Shown in pieces: positions 33,572-41,912 of a stretch of 64,000 bases of DNA (positions within the stretch are counted from its first letter, which is position 1; the number at the start of each line of letters is the position of its first letter). The position numbers were made by a program, and so were the translations under genes. The DNA lies in assembly GCA_964555935.1 (NCBI GenBank), contig CAZKUN010000010.1, positions 1 through 64,000 on the forward strand, written 5' to 3'. The DNA is from CAZKUN01 sp964555935. Its GTDB lineage: Bacteria > Armatimonadota > Zipacnadia > Zipacnadales > VGFC01. The notes under the pieces are model-generated. The model did no database searches and was not told the DNA's origin. It saw only the letters and a program-made list of their open reading frames with translations.

Positions 33572-34271
33572 GTCTGTCTGGGACATCAAACCGTACCGTG
33601 ACACGATGGCTGCCTTCGAGCGGGCCGCGTCGTTGAGTGGCGACCGGAGTCTGTCTGTGATCTCGGCGGCGGGCGGATCGGGGAAGACGTTCTGCGCGCA
33701 GCGCTTCGCTCAGAAGCATCGCGAGCACGTGCTCATCCGCGTGCCCAACCGGATGCTGATCGAGGGCACGGCCCGGAAGCTCCTTGATATCATCGCCGTC
33801 CACCTCGGGGTCCAGTTCAGCCACTGCACGAGTCGCCTCGATGTCGCCGCTATGGTCTCCATCAAGCTGCGCAACCGCGGTGGAATGCTCATGATCGACG
33901 AGGCGGATCAGCTCCCGACTCGGTTCGCCGATCTGTGCCGCACGCTCTCGATGGCTTCGGGGCAGCCGGTCTGCTTCATCGGCACGCCGTCGGTGGAGCA
34001 CATCCTGAACCGTCGCACGCCGATCTCTACGCGCGTGGCCTTCCGCTACCGCATCAAGCCGGCGACGCTGGAGGACCTACTGGAGATGTTCCCGCGCACG
34101 TACACGCGCGAGGCCTCTCAGGAGATCATCGACATCACCGGCGGCAACCTGCGGTTGATTGCGAATCTGTGGGACCAGTTGGCGGACGTCAAGCGGGTCG
34201 TCAAGTACGAGGGCATCACGGTCGATGTCGTCCGGGAGACCGCCGCTGAGTTCCTGCTGGGGGTGGCCTGA
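33561..34271 (+). CDS. MuB-like transposition target ATPase
   Basis: 236 aa from ATG 33561, with GGGAGG 8 bases upstream. AAA-type ATPase: Walker A SAAGGSGKTFCAQ, Walker B GGMLMIDEADQL, sensor-like CFIGTPSVEHIL, and a C-terminal helical lid (NLRLIANLWDQLADVKRVV). It matches the AAA_22/TnsC-MuB group that forms filaments on target DNA and activates the transposase. It directly follows the transposase and overlaps the next gene (TGATG). Confidence 0.85.
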   Translation: MSAKSVWDIKPYRDTMAAFERAASLSGDRSLSVISAAGGSGKTFCAQRFAQKHREHVLIRVPNRMLIEGTARKLLDIIAVHLGVQFSHCTSRLDVAAMVSIKLRNRGGMLMIDEADQLPTRFADLCRTLSMASGQPVCFIGTPSVEHILNRRTPISTRVAFRYRIKPATLEDLLEMFPRTYTREASQEIIDITGGNLRLIANLWDQLADVKRVVKYEGITVDVVRETAAEFLLGVA

Positions 34272-34792
34272 TGGCCATCACCAACCGCCAGCTCAAACGT
34301 CTCTTCGCCCTCTCGCGCAAGGCTGGCATCGACGGCGCCGAACTGAAGCAGATCGTGCAGGAGCGTTACGGCCACGAGTCGCGCAGGGACCTGAGCGGCC
34401 GCGAGTATGAGGAGCTGTGCGTGCATCTTCAGGAGGTTGCGGGCGACCGTGGCAAGGCATCCGGTCGGTTGCAGCCCGGTGAACTCGCGAACGAGATGGA
34501 GATCCTGGCCTGGCTACAGAGCGAGGGCCTGCCCTGGGATCCCATCGCCGTCACCGACTTCGATGGGACCCGCGCCGTGGCGCTACTCGATGACTTCCGT
34601 CGTCGGCGCGTTCGGTGCGGTCGCATCTCTGTTGCTCAGGCGCGGAAGTGGCTGGGCTGGTGGGGCCGTTACAGCATCCACGCCTGGCGCCTCTCTGCCG
34701 ACGCCTGGCTGAACTCGTACCGCGGGCAGATGGACAAGGACGAGACCTACTTCATGGGGATCGTCCGCAAGCAGGCCCGCGTCGCCGCATAG
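34271..34792 (+). CDS. Mu gp16-like early protein
   Basis: 173 aa, coupled to the MuB gene by a TGATG overlap. Residues 1-60 (NRQLKRLFALSRKAGIDGAE, LKQIVQERYGHESRRDLSGREYEEL in parts) resemble the short helical module seen in Mu gp16/GemA-type proteins and some recombinase C-termini. The rest (WLGWWGRYSIHAWRLSADAW) is Trp-rich and unassigned. In Mu, genes in this slot modulate host gene expression. Function inferred mainly from position. Confidence 0.45.
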   Translation: MAITNRQLKRLFALSRKAGIDGAELKQIVQERYGHESRRDLSGREYEELCVHLQEVAGDRGKASGRLQPGELANEMEILAWLQSEGLPWDPIAVTDFDGTRAVALLDDFRRRRVRCGRISVAQARKWLGWWGRYSIHAWRLSADAWLNSYRGQMDKDETYFMGIVRKQARVAA

Positions 34793-34832
34793 CCGTTGGC
34801 CGCACCAAACCGAGTATAGGAGACCCACTGAC

Positions 34833-35378
34833 ATGCCGAAGAAAGCAAAGCCCAAACCACCGACGTTCCGATCCTGGGACGAGGCGGACGGCGCCGGCCA
34901 GGAAGTGCTGAAGACATCGACCCAGCTTGAGATGCAGAAGACGGCGATGAACGCCGAGATCGACGCCATCAAAGCTCGCTACAAAGACCCCATTCAGGCT
35001 CTTGAGCAGGAGAAGGACCTCCTGCTGAAGGGCATCGAGGACTTCGTGGAGGGCCGCCGCACGGAACTCGACGGCAAGTCCCGCCAACTCACGCACGTCG
35101 TCGTCGGCTATAGCCTGAATCCGCCGCGCGTGAAGGCGACGCTCAAGAGCTTCGCCGAGTCGCTGAAGCGCATGCTCGGGCTGGGGCGCAAGGCCAGCGC
35201 CTACATCTCCACCGTCACCAAACAGGACATTGACAAGAGCGCAGTGCTCGCCGCCCACAAGGCCGAGAAGCTCACTGACGTGCAGCTTGCCGAGTTCGGC
35301 CTGGCGGTGGCTCAGGACGAGGTGTTCTACTGCAAGCCTATCGAGGCCAAAGTCGCCGAGGTCGATCCCGCCGCATAG
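34833..35378 (+). CDS. gam: Mu Gam-like host-nuclease inhibitor
   Basis: 181 aa from ATG 34833, with TAGGAG upstream. Long coiled-coil helices (LKTSTQLEMQKTAMNAEIDA, IKARYKDPIQALEQEKDLL, KGIEDFVEGRRTELDGKSRQ) are followed by a beta segment (VVVGYSLNPPRVKATLKS) and YISTVTKQDIDKSAVLAAH. This is the Phage_Mu_Gam pattern. Gam dimers are Ku-like and shield linear DNA ends from RecBCD-type exonucleases during transposition. Length is close to Mu Gam (174 aa). Confidence 0.82.
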   Translation: MPKKAKPKPPTFRSWDEADGAGQEVLKTSTQLEMQKTAMNAEIDAIKARYKDPIQALEQEKDLLLKGIEDFVEGRRTELDGKSRQLTHVVVGYSLNPPRVKATLKSFAESLKRMLGLGRKASAYISTVTKQDIDKSAVLAAHKAEKLTDVQLAEFGLAVAQDEVFYCKPIEAKVAEVDPAA

Positions 35379-35418
35379 ACGTCCCGGCCACGTTGCCGCC
35401 CACGCCTGAGGTACTGCC

Positions 35419-36333
35419 ATGCCGAAGTCCCGCACAAAGCGCGTCTCGAAGATCGCCGGCGAGGACGTCGGCCGCGTAGGCCGGACGTCTCGTCCGGCGT
35501 CGTCCTCGTCCGCGAAGAAACGCGCACCCGCAACAAGACCGAAGAAGAGAGCGCCCGCGCGCAAACGCGCGACTAAGAAGAAGGCGGCCGTGCAGGAGCG
35601 CCTGGCTGACATCCGCAGGCCGGGAGTGCTCGGTGAGATCCGCACCTCACGGATCCGCATGAACCCGATGGCGCGTGAGCGCAACTGCCGCGTGTGCAAG
35701 TTGTGCGAGTCTCATCAGGATCTCTTCGACCTGGTCAACGGGCATCTCATCGAGGGGGGTGCGATCAATGTCATCCACCAGCACCTCAAGCGGGAGTATC
35801 CGGAGTTGAGGATCTCCTACGATTCCATCAGCCGCCACCGGAGCCGCCATCTGAAGCCGACGATCGCGCGTGCGCAGGAACTGCGCATCATGGGTGAGTC
35901 GATCTCCGAGGCGTTGGGATCCGACAGCCCGGTCAGCCTCGCCATCACCATCCTGCGCGAGATCGCCATCGCCATCCACTACACCATCACCAACCTGCTG
36001 GTGGGTGACGATGACGCGATGCGTATGATGCTGGATGACAACTTCCAGTCGCTGCTCCGAATCGGCGCCGACGTGGCCGGCAAGCTGAGTTCGGCGGAGC
36101 GCTCGCAGATTCAGACCGAACTCGACCGGGCGAACCTTGAACTGAAGAAGCTCTTGGTCGCCATGCGTTCCGGCGATCACCTGAAGGCGGTCCGGGCGCT
36201 GTTGCACCAGGCCGCCGAGCGCATGTCTCCTGAGACGCGCGCTGAGGTCGGCCGTGCCCTCGACGAACTCGCCGGCGACGCGCCGAAGGAGCTGCCCGCC
36301 GGCAAGTCGGGGCCAGGGGGTGACGGCAAGTGA
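35419..36333 (+). CDS. Probable small terminase subunit (DUF3486-like) with an enlarged basic N-terminus
   Basis: 304 aa from ATG 35419. Residues 1-60 are Lys/Arg/Ala-rich and partly encoded by a GTAG-hairpin palindrome. A CRVCKLCES segment and an HTH-like helix pair (NGHLIEGGAINVIHQHLKRE, ISYDSISRHRSRHLKP) follow, then long helices (LSSAERSQIQTELDRANLEL, KLLVAMRSGDHLKAV). A DNA-binding N-domain plus oligomerising helices, directly before the large terminase (GTGA overlap), fits a small terminase that recognises phage DNA ends. Family assignment is moderate. Confidence 0.55.
   Translation: MPKSRTKRVSKIAGEDVGRVGRTSRPASSSSAKKRAPATRPKKRAPARKRATKKKAAVQERLADIRRPGVLGEIRTSRIRMNPMARERNCRVCKLCESHQDLFDLVNGHLIEGGAINVIHQHLKREYPELRISYDSISRHRSRHLKPTIARAQELRIMGESISEALGSDSPVSLAITILREIAIAIHYTITNLLVGDDDAMRMMLDDNFQSLLRIGADVAGKLSSAERSQIQTELDRANLELKKLLVAMRSGDHLKAVRALLHQAAERMSPETRAEVGRALDELAGDAPKELPAGKSGPGGDGK
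35476..35498 (+). repeat. GTAG-hairpin (REP-like) inside the small terminase gene
   Basis: GTAG (35476-35479) followed by GCCGGACG-TCT-CGTCCGGC. Same architecture as the intergenic palindromes but read in frame within the basic linker of the coding sequence, adding residues near VGRVGRTSRPAS. It suggests insertion of a REP into a tolerant part of a phage gene. Confidence 0.6.
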
Positions 36334-38054
36334 CCGACACCCTCGCGGCCGCCCAGAATGTGTTCGGGGACGCCGACGTCGCAACCGCGCCGGTCCCCGC
36401 CGACCGGGGCGAGTTCTTCGCTGGGCACATCCGGCCGAAGACCGGCGGGCACCACATCGAGTGGTCCTTCGACCGGCACGAGTATATGCGGGCGATCGTG
36501 GCGGACGAGTCGCAGTCGATCGTCTGTCGCAAGGGCACGCAGGTCGGGATGTCCACGTTCTCGGTCGGCACGGCGCTTCACGTCGCCGCGGCCCACGGTT
36601 TCCACGTCGGCTACTACCTGCCCACCGACAGCTACATCCGGAAGTTCGTGCAGGGGCGCTTCGACCCGCTCATTGACGCCGATGAGACGCTGGCCACGCT
36701 GGTGACCGAAGGCGATCCGAATGAGTACCTGTCCGATGCCGCCCGCAAGCGCCGGAAGCGGGCCGACCACACGGAGCTGAAGCTCATCGGTCGCGGGCAG
36801 TTGTGGTTCCAGGGCTGTGAGAACATGTCCGACGTCATCGGCATGGACTTCGACCTGATCGTGCTCGACGAGGTCGACGAGTTGGACCAGGCGATCGCGG
36901 CGTTCATCGACGACCGCATCATGCACTCGGCTTACGCCCGCCGGATCGCGCTCAGTCAGCCATCTGTGCCCGGCTTCGGAATCGACGCCGAGTATGAGGC
37001 GTCCGATCAGAAGCACTGGCGCTTGCGCTGCAGTCGCTGCCGGACGTGGACCTGCCTTGAGGACAGCTTCCCGGACTGTCTGGTCTACAACAAGCGCCAC
37101 GCCGAATGGCGACTGGTCTGCATCCGCTGCGGGGCTCGACTGCCGTACCTCACCCGCGAGGATCCCACGGCGGCTGAGTGGGTGGCTGACTATCCCGGCC
37201 GCGAGGCGTCGGGCTACCACATCTCCCAGCTCTATGGCCCGATGACCACCGCCGCCAAAGTGGCGGAGACCTGGCACAAGGCTCAGAACGACCGGAAGAA
37301 GCTGGAACGCTTCACGATCTCCTATCGGGGCTACGGCTTCGCCGGCGATCGCCAGCCCGTGAATGAGGCGGTGTTCGCGAGAGCATGCAAGGACGGTCCG
37401 AAGCCGACGCTGAGAGTGTCCTCAGAGGCGACCGGCGTGTGGGCCGGCGTCGACGTCGGCGACAAGCTCCATCTTTGCGTCGGCATCGAGGTCCCCGACC
37501 GCCCGCTGCAGGTGGTCTGGTTCGAGGAAGTCTCGTGGACGACCCTCGCCAAACGGCTGAACGAGGCCGGCGTCCACGCATTCGTCGTCGACTCGCGCCC
37601 CGAGAAGACGAAGGCCGAGGAGCTGATTCGCCAGTTCGCCAACCAGGGCGCGATCTGTACGTTCAGCGAGACGCTCGAGCATCCCATCTTCGGCGACCCG
37701 GCCGATGAAGAAGACGACCCCGAAGAGACGGATGTCCCGTACGTCAAGCTCAACCGCACCGATGCGCTCGACTCGGTCTGCTACGACATCCGAAACGGCG
37801 TCATAAAGCTCCCGAACGCGACGGCGGACGGGATGACCACGGTGAAGAAGCACTTCCTGAATCTGGTCAAAGACCTTGATGAGCGCACGCTGACGTACCG
37901 CTACCGCAAGCGCGTGGACAACCACTTCGCGCTCGCCGCCGCCTACATGCGCCTGGCGCCACGGGCGGCCCGTCGGCTCCAACTCGGCCCCGCGGCGGAG
38001 TTTGAGATCGATGACATCACAGTCGGGAACGACACCGGGGGTGACGTCTGGTGA
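36330..38054 (+). CDS. Phage terminase large subunit
   Basis: 574 aa from GTG 36330. ATPase half: Walker A-like CRKGTQVGMST, Walker B DLIVLDEVDELD, and adenine/coupling segments (IALSQPSVPG). A zinc-ribbon-like insert CSRCRTW ... CIRCGARL follows. The nuclease half begins GVWAGVDVGDKLHLCVGIEV (first acidic strand), with FVVDSRPEKTKAEELIRQFA and LDSVCYDIRNGVIKLP as later motifs. Size and the zinc insert are like GpA-type and Mu gp28-like terminases. It packages phage DNA through the portal. Overlaps both neighbours by 4 bases, so it is translationally coupled. Confidence 0.85.
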   Translation: MTDTLAAAQNVFGDADVATAPVPADRGEFFAGHIRPKTGGHHIEWSFDRHEYMRAIVADESQSIVCRKGTQVGMSTFSVGTALHVAAAHGFHVGYYLPTDSYIRKFVQGRFDPLIDADETLATLVTEGDPNEYLSDAARKRRKRADHTELKLIGRGQLWFQGCENMSDVIGMDFDLIVLDEVDELDQAIAAFIDDRIMHSAYARRIALSQPSVPGFGIDAEYEASDQKHWRLRCSRCRTWTCLEDSFPDCLVYNKRHAEWRLVCIRCGARLPYLTREDPTAAEWVADYPGREASGYHISQLYGPMTTAAKVAETWHKAQNDRKKLERFTISYRGYGFAGDRQPVNEAVFARACKDGPKPTLRVSSEATGVWAGVDVGDKLHLCVGIEVPDRPLQVVWFEEVSWTTLAKRLNEAGVHAFVVDSRPEKTKAEELIRQFANQGAICTFSETLEHPIFGDPADEEDDPEETDVPYVKLNRTDALDSVCYDIRNGVIKLPNATADGMTTVKKHFLNLVKDLDERTLTYRYRKRVDNHFALAAAYMRLAPRAARRLQLGPAAEFEIDDITVGNDTGGDVW

Positions 38055-38323
38055 GCAAAGACAACCGACCGCTCGGAGTCGTCATCCTGCTTGCCGTGGC
38101 GCTCACGATCATCGCCGCGGCCGCCAAGGTCGTACGCGACGACTGGCCCCGCATCGAACGGGAGATGTTTCGTGGCCTCAGTCCGGAGGCCCGCCGTGCC
38201 GTCAGCGACCGCGACAGATTCGTCCCCGCCGTCGAGCAACGCGGTCTGGGGATCGCATCCCCAGCAGAGCGCGAGACAGCGTCTCGCGACGTTGCCGTGA
38301 AAGCCGTCGCCAAAGGACACTGA
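38051..38323 (+). CDS. Small phage membrane protein (possible holin or spanin component)
   Basis: 90 aa from GTG 38051 in a GTGA overlap with the terminase. One N-terminal membrane helix (PLGVVILLAVALTIIAAAAKV), then a charged soluble tail. The tail from about residue 63 is encoded by a double palindrome (38246-38288). A single anchored helix plus tail would suit an i-spanin or holin-like partner of the downstream endolysin, but no motif proves it. Confidence 0.5.
   Translation: MSKDNRPLGVVILLAVALTIIAAAAKVVRDDWPRIEREMFRGLSPEARRAVSDRDRFVPAVEQRGLGIASPAERETASRDVAVKAVAKGH
38246..38288. repeat. Two adjacent palindromes inside a small phage gene
   Basis: CTGGGGAT-CGC-ATCCCCAG (38246-38264) and CGCGAGAC-AGC-GTCTCGCG (38270-38288), separated by five bases. 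Both are perfect 8-bp stems with 3-base loops and lie in the last third of the coding frame. They resemble the REP-type hairpins elsewhere, without a clear GTAG foot. Confidence 0.5.
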
Positions 38324-38325
38324 CG

Positions 38326-39252
38326 ATGCTCATCGCTGACTGTGTCGACACCATCCTCCGGGGCACCACCGGCTCGCTTGTCGCGCAGGCCTGGAATCGC
38401 GGCTGGGACGAGGCCGCGCCGGTGAGTGAGTGGACGCACGGTCAGCGGAGCGAGCGTAACGACGCCGTCACCTGCCCGCTCTGTCGTGCGGCCAATGGGC
38501 GCATCGTCGATCGCCGTCGTCCGGACGCCGCACGTTGGTCGAGCGCGTTTCACATCAACTGCCGCGGCTTCCTGATCCCGATCCACCGTGATGAGCGCGA
38601 CAACCTCGGCAACGGGCCGCTGGCCGACTTCCCGGCCGATGGCGATCTGGTCGTCTTCGACCCCGACAAGGACCCCGTGCCGTTCTCTGAACTCATCGAG
38701 AAGCACGGTCACTTCGTCAGCAATCCGGAGCGGTACGCGCCGCTGAACGTGCCGGCCAGGCCAACGGGACGCGACTTCATCGCCTACCGGCGAGCGGGGG
38801 AGCAGCACGTCACGCTCCGCTGGCGAGACAACCTGCCCAATCCCGCGTTGCGCGAGACGCTCCAGGACATGGCGGCCGGATTCGGTGGGCGGCTGGGTGT
38901 CCTAGACATCGCCGGCGATGTCGAGCTGGCCATCCAGATACTCCACCACGCGTCGGAGCGCGAGCTGTTCCGGAGCCTGCCGGCAATGCACGCCGAGCAC
39001 GCCGGCGACTGGATCGAGTCGGCGGGGATGCTGTCCGAGGATGACTTCCGTTCGATTCCGCGGCGTGCCATCGCCGACGCTGGCACGGGGCTGGGCACGC
39101 ACGCCAGCGACGCCGGCGACGTCGAGTGGTTCCTACACAACCCAGCGCTGCCGCTCGACGCCGAGCGCACCCTCGACGACGCGGTGGTGATCTACCGACC
39201 CGAGGCCGCCGACATAACCGACATCTTCCGCCTGCCTCCGGAGGTGAGCTGA
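38326..39252 (+). CDS. Mu gpF-like minor head/morphogenesis protein
   Basis: 308 aa from ATG 38326, with AGGA about 10 bases upstream. Residues about 45-90 show NDAVTCPLCRAANGRIVD and FHINCRGFLIPI, the paired Cys motifs (CPxCRxxxG ... NCRG) of the SPP1 gp7/Mu gpF head-morphogenesis domain. The long helical N-terminal part of Mu gpF is missing, so the domain sits near the start. The C-terminal half (LDIAGDVELAIQILHHASER and beyond) is unassigned. Head protein role inferred from the motif and terminase/gp36 neighbours. Confidence 0.62.
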   Translation: MLIADCVDTILRGTTGSLVAQAWNRGWDEAAPVSEWTHGQRSERNDAVTCPLCRAANGRIVDRRRPDAARWSSAFHINCRGFLIPIHRDERDNLGNGPLADFPADGDLVVFDPDKDPVPFSELIEKHGHFVSNPERYAPLNVPARPTGRDFIAYRRAGEQHVTLRWRDNLPNPALRETLQDMAAGFGGRLGVLDIAGDVELAIQILHHASERELFRSLPAMHAEHAGDWIESAGMLSEDDFRSIPRRAIADAGTGLGTHASDAGDVEWFLHNPALPLDAERTLDDAVVIYRPEAADITDIFRLPPEVS

Positions 39253-39707
39253 TGGCGCACCCCTATTGCACGGTCGACGAGGTGAAGGCCGAGTTCCCGT
39301 TCATCTCCGAAACCGAGTGGGGCGTTGGGCTGGCGCCCGACGACACGAAGCTCGCGGCCATGATCGAGGAGAACGACAGCGACATCGACGCGGCGCTCGA
39401 CGCGCGCTTTGCCGTCCCGTTCGGTACCGTGCCGCAGAGCATCATGCGGATCTCGCGCGACCTCACCGTCGCCGACGTCCGCGAACTCGTCTTCAGCGAG
39501 GAAGAGCAACCCGACCGCGTCGGCCCTGGTAGGCGTAAGCGCGCCGAGACGCGGCTCACGGCGATCGCAGACGGCAGCTATGCGCTCGACGCCCAGGGCG
39601 CTCCCCAGGCCGACACCGTCGCCGGCGACGATCGGCGCCCCACGGGCACATGGGAAGACGATGCCGATGTAGACGACCGGGCATTCGGGAGGGACACGGA
39701 ATGGTGA
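39252..39707 (+). CDS. Mu gp36-like (DUF1320) head-tail protein
   Basis: 151 aa from ATG 39252, overlapping the previous stop. YCTVDEVKAEFPFISETEWG opens the DUF1320 fold, followed by KLAAMIEENDSDIDAALDARF and VPFGTVPQSIMRISRDLTVADV. Family members are small head-completion or connector proteins in Mu-like phages. The acidic C-terminal tail (WEDDADVDDRAFG) is extra. ATGGTGA overlap with the next gene. Confidence 0.75.
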   Translation: MAHPYCTVDEVKAEFPFISETEWGVGLAPDDTKLAAMIEENDSDIDAALDARFAVPFGTVPQSIMRISRDLTVADVRELVFSEEEQPDRVGPGRRKRAETRLTAIADGSYALDAQGAPQADTVAGDDRRPTGTWEDDADVDDRAFGRDTEW

Positions 39708-40051
39708 ACGACCCCAAACCGCGCGACCACATCAAAGGCCCATGGCCCGCTGGCGACGCCGTCTCGCTCTGCGGCGTCGCGTACCGCCGACACCAGCTTC
39801 ATGACGTCGCCTGCGAGGGCATCGATCGGCTCAACAGCGGCTTTGAGACGTACGGGCCGGACGCGTTCACCGAGCATTCCGAAGCGGAGTGGCTCACCGA
39901 ATCGCTCGAGGAACTGCTGGATGCCTTCAACATGCTTACCGGCATGCGCTCGGCGCGCGGTGAAGACCAGCTTGCGGCGGAGCACCTCGCCGAGGCCATC
40001 CGGATCGTCGACGAGCGGCGCACAGCCGCCCTCCAGGAGGAAGCACCATGA
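39701..40051 (+). CDS. Phage protein of unknown function
   Basis: 116 aa from ATG 39701. HIKGPWPAGDAVSLCGVAYRR is followed by mostly helical sequence (SEAEWLTESLEELLDAFNML, EHLAEAIRIVDERR). It overlaps both neighbours by a few bases. No family recognised; coupling to gp36-like and endolysin genes suggests a structural or lysis role. Confidence 0.55.
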   Translation: MVNDPKPRDHIKGPWPAGDAVSLCGVAYRRHQLHDVACEGIDRLNSGFETYGPDAFTEHSEAEWLTESLEELLDAFNMLTGMRSARGEDQLAAEHLAEAIRIVDERRTAALQEEAP

Positions 40052-41304
40052 ACAGCAATCTCACGCTCTCCGACGAACGCTTCACGCGGTCCCGCGACGG
40101 CTTCAGCGCTGTCGATCTCTTGCAGCGGATCCAGAGCCCGCGGCTGGCCGACATGCCCAAGTTGGGTCCGTGGATCGACCAGGCCGCCGACGCCGCCCGT
40201 GTCAGCCGCGAGCTGATGTGTTGCGTCGCTCAGAAAGAGCAGAGCGCCCTCACTCAGAAGACCCTCAGCGATTGGGCGCTGACGGCGTTCTGTGGCTACG
40301 GCGTCAATGCCCCGGGGGTAATGCCCAGGCCGGACTGGCAAGGGCCACGGAATCAACTGACGGGCGCCGCGGCGGGCCTGCGCTTCCTCTTCGACCACGC
40401 CCACGAGACCCGCACGGAGTGGCACGCCACGGTGGGCCAGTACTTCGCCAAGGCACGGGTCACGCCTCAGAACCGCGCCACGGCCGCGCTCTACAGCTAC
40501 ACGCCCACCGTCGACGACAAGCTCACGCTGTTGAGCGCCTGGGGGCTCTTCGGGTTTGGCGATCCGCTCGACACCTTCGCCGCCCGCGCCGATCGTCCGC
40601 TGGGAGAGCGCATCGCCGAGATCGCACGCCAGGCCGCCGACGCGCACTACGCCGGCCGGGCTGAGATCACCATCAACGGGCACGAGTTCGATCTCGATGA
40701 GCGCGGTTACTGCGCGCGCTTCATACGCCAGTGCCATGAGGCGGCGCTCGGCCTGGAACCCTTCGGCTGGCAGTTCGCGTCGCCGACGTCGGCGATCATG
40801 GAGTTTCACCTGCGGAGCCAGGGCAAAGCCGTGCCGAAGCCCGCGATTGGTGACATCGTCTGCTTCAACGACAACGTGCCCGAGAGCCGGCGCAACGACT
40901 ACCAGTGGCAGAAGGACAACCGGCGTTACGGACACATCGGCGTATACGTCGGCAATGGCGAGTTCGCCGAAAACACCAGCTCATCGCGTGGGCCGGGCAC
41001 GGTGGTCAGCAAGTACGCGCCGATGCGGGGCCGCGTCACCGGCGTCTACCGCCACGAGCACGTGGCGGCAGCGCGCCACCTCGGCATCGTCTGCCCGGAC
41101 GGCTCCGGGCTCATCGACTGCCAGCCGTTCTGGAAGGACGGTCGGGTCGCCGCGTTCGTCCGCCCGGTCATCGAGGGCCTTGGCTACGAGTGCGGGTGGC
41201 ATGAGTACGACGACGGCCGCCAGCGCGTCTATCCCAAGCGCCGCGGCGTGGTCGAGACCGTGAAGTCTGTCCTCGGCATCGGCACCGATCGCGACGCCGC
41301 CTAA
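40048..41304 (+). CDS. Putative modular endolysin with NlpC/CHAP-like peptidase
   Basis: 418 aa from ATG 40048. Residues about 25-165 form a helical lysozyme/glucosaminidase-like module (VSRELMCCVAQKEQSALTQK, QYFAKARVTPQNRATAALYSY). Residues about 210-330 form an NlpC/P60-CHAP-like peptidase: catalytic Cys in GYCARFIRQCHEAALG, PAIGDIVCFND, catalytic His in YGHIGVYVGNGEFAENTSS. No signal peptide, so release would need a holin. Finding the lysin between gp36- and gpG-like genes, rather than near a late operon start as in Mu, is unusual. A virion-associated wall hydrolase is an alternative. Confidence 0.68.
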   Translation: MNSNLTLSDERFTRSRDGFSAVDLLQRIQSPRLADMPKLGPWIDQAADAARVSRELMCCVAQKEQSALTQKTLSDWALTAFCGYGVNAPGVMPRPDWQGPRNQLTGAAAGLRFLFDHAHETRTEWHATVGQYFAKARVTPQNRATAALYSYTPTVDDKLTLLSAWGLFGFGDPLDTFAARADRPLGERIAEIARQAADAHYAGRAEITINGHEFDLDERGYCARFIRQCHEAALGLEPFGWQFASPTSAIMEFHLRSQGKAVPKPAIGDIVCFNDNVPESRRNDYQWQKDNRRYGHIGVYVGNGEFAENTSSSRGPGTVVSKYAPMRGRVTGVYRHEHVAAARHLGIVCPDGSGLIDCQPFWKDGRVAAFVRPVIEGLGYECGWHEYDDGRQRVYPKRRGVVETVKSVLGIGTDRDAA

Positions 41305-41337
41305 GCCTATCCAGCGCGGAAACTCAGGGAGTTCCCA

Positions 41338-41850
41338 ATGTCGTTTCTCTTCGACTTCAGCTACACGGTCGCCGGCGAGCGGCAGGTATCGGGCCTCTTC
41401 CCGCGGCTTGAGACGCAGCTCAGCGACTTCACCGAGCCGCTGACCGAGATCATGGGTGGGGTCGAAGATGAGACGGGGCACCAGTTCGGCCAGGAGGGCG
41501 AACCCGATTGGGACGACCTCGAGCCGCGCTACGAGGCGCAGAAGCGGAAGCGCTGGGGCGAGCAACCGATCCTCCAGGCCAGCCACGCCCTCATGTTGTC
41601 CCTCACCGACCGCAGCCACAAGGACGCGGTCGCCGAGGTGACGCCGCTGTCGATGCGTCGAGGCACGAGCATCACGGTCGGCACGGGCCGGCACTGGAAC
41701 CTCGGCCTGATTCACCAACTCGGCGCGCCGCGGGCCAACATCCCGGCCCGCCCCATGATGAGGATCCGGCGAGCGTTCCAGATCCTGGCGCGCAGCATCC
41801 TCGCCGACTGGCTGTTTGACCAGGGCGAGGGAAGCTCCACCTATAGCTGA
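41338..41850 (+). CDS. Mu gpG-like virion morphogenesis protein (Phage_tail_S family)
   Basis: 170 aa from ATG 41338. Typical order: LEPRYEAQKRKRWGEQPILQ, SHALMLSLTDRSH, then the His/Gly/Arg-rich block LIHQLGAPRANIPARPMMRI. The middle part WDDLEPRYEAQKR and the IPARPM motif are diagnostic of the phage virion morphogenesis family. It acts in tail/head joining or tail completion. GGGAGTTCCC precedes the start. Confidence 0.82.
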   Translation: MSFLFDFSYTVAGERQVSGLFPRLETQLSDFTEPLTEIMGGVEDETGHQFGQEGEPDWDDLEPRYEAQKRKRWGEQPILQASHALMLSLTDRSHKDAVAEVTPLSMRRGTSITVGTGRHWNLGLIHQLGAPRANIPARPMMRIRRAFQILARSILADWLFDQGEGSSTYS

Positions 41851-41912
41851 TCGCAAACGGAGATAACCGTCAAGCAGCACCACGGCGCCCACGCCTAACC
41901 TGGAGAGTTTCG

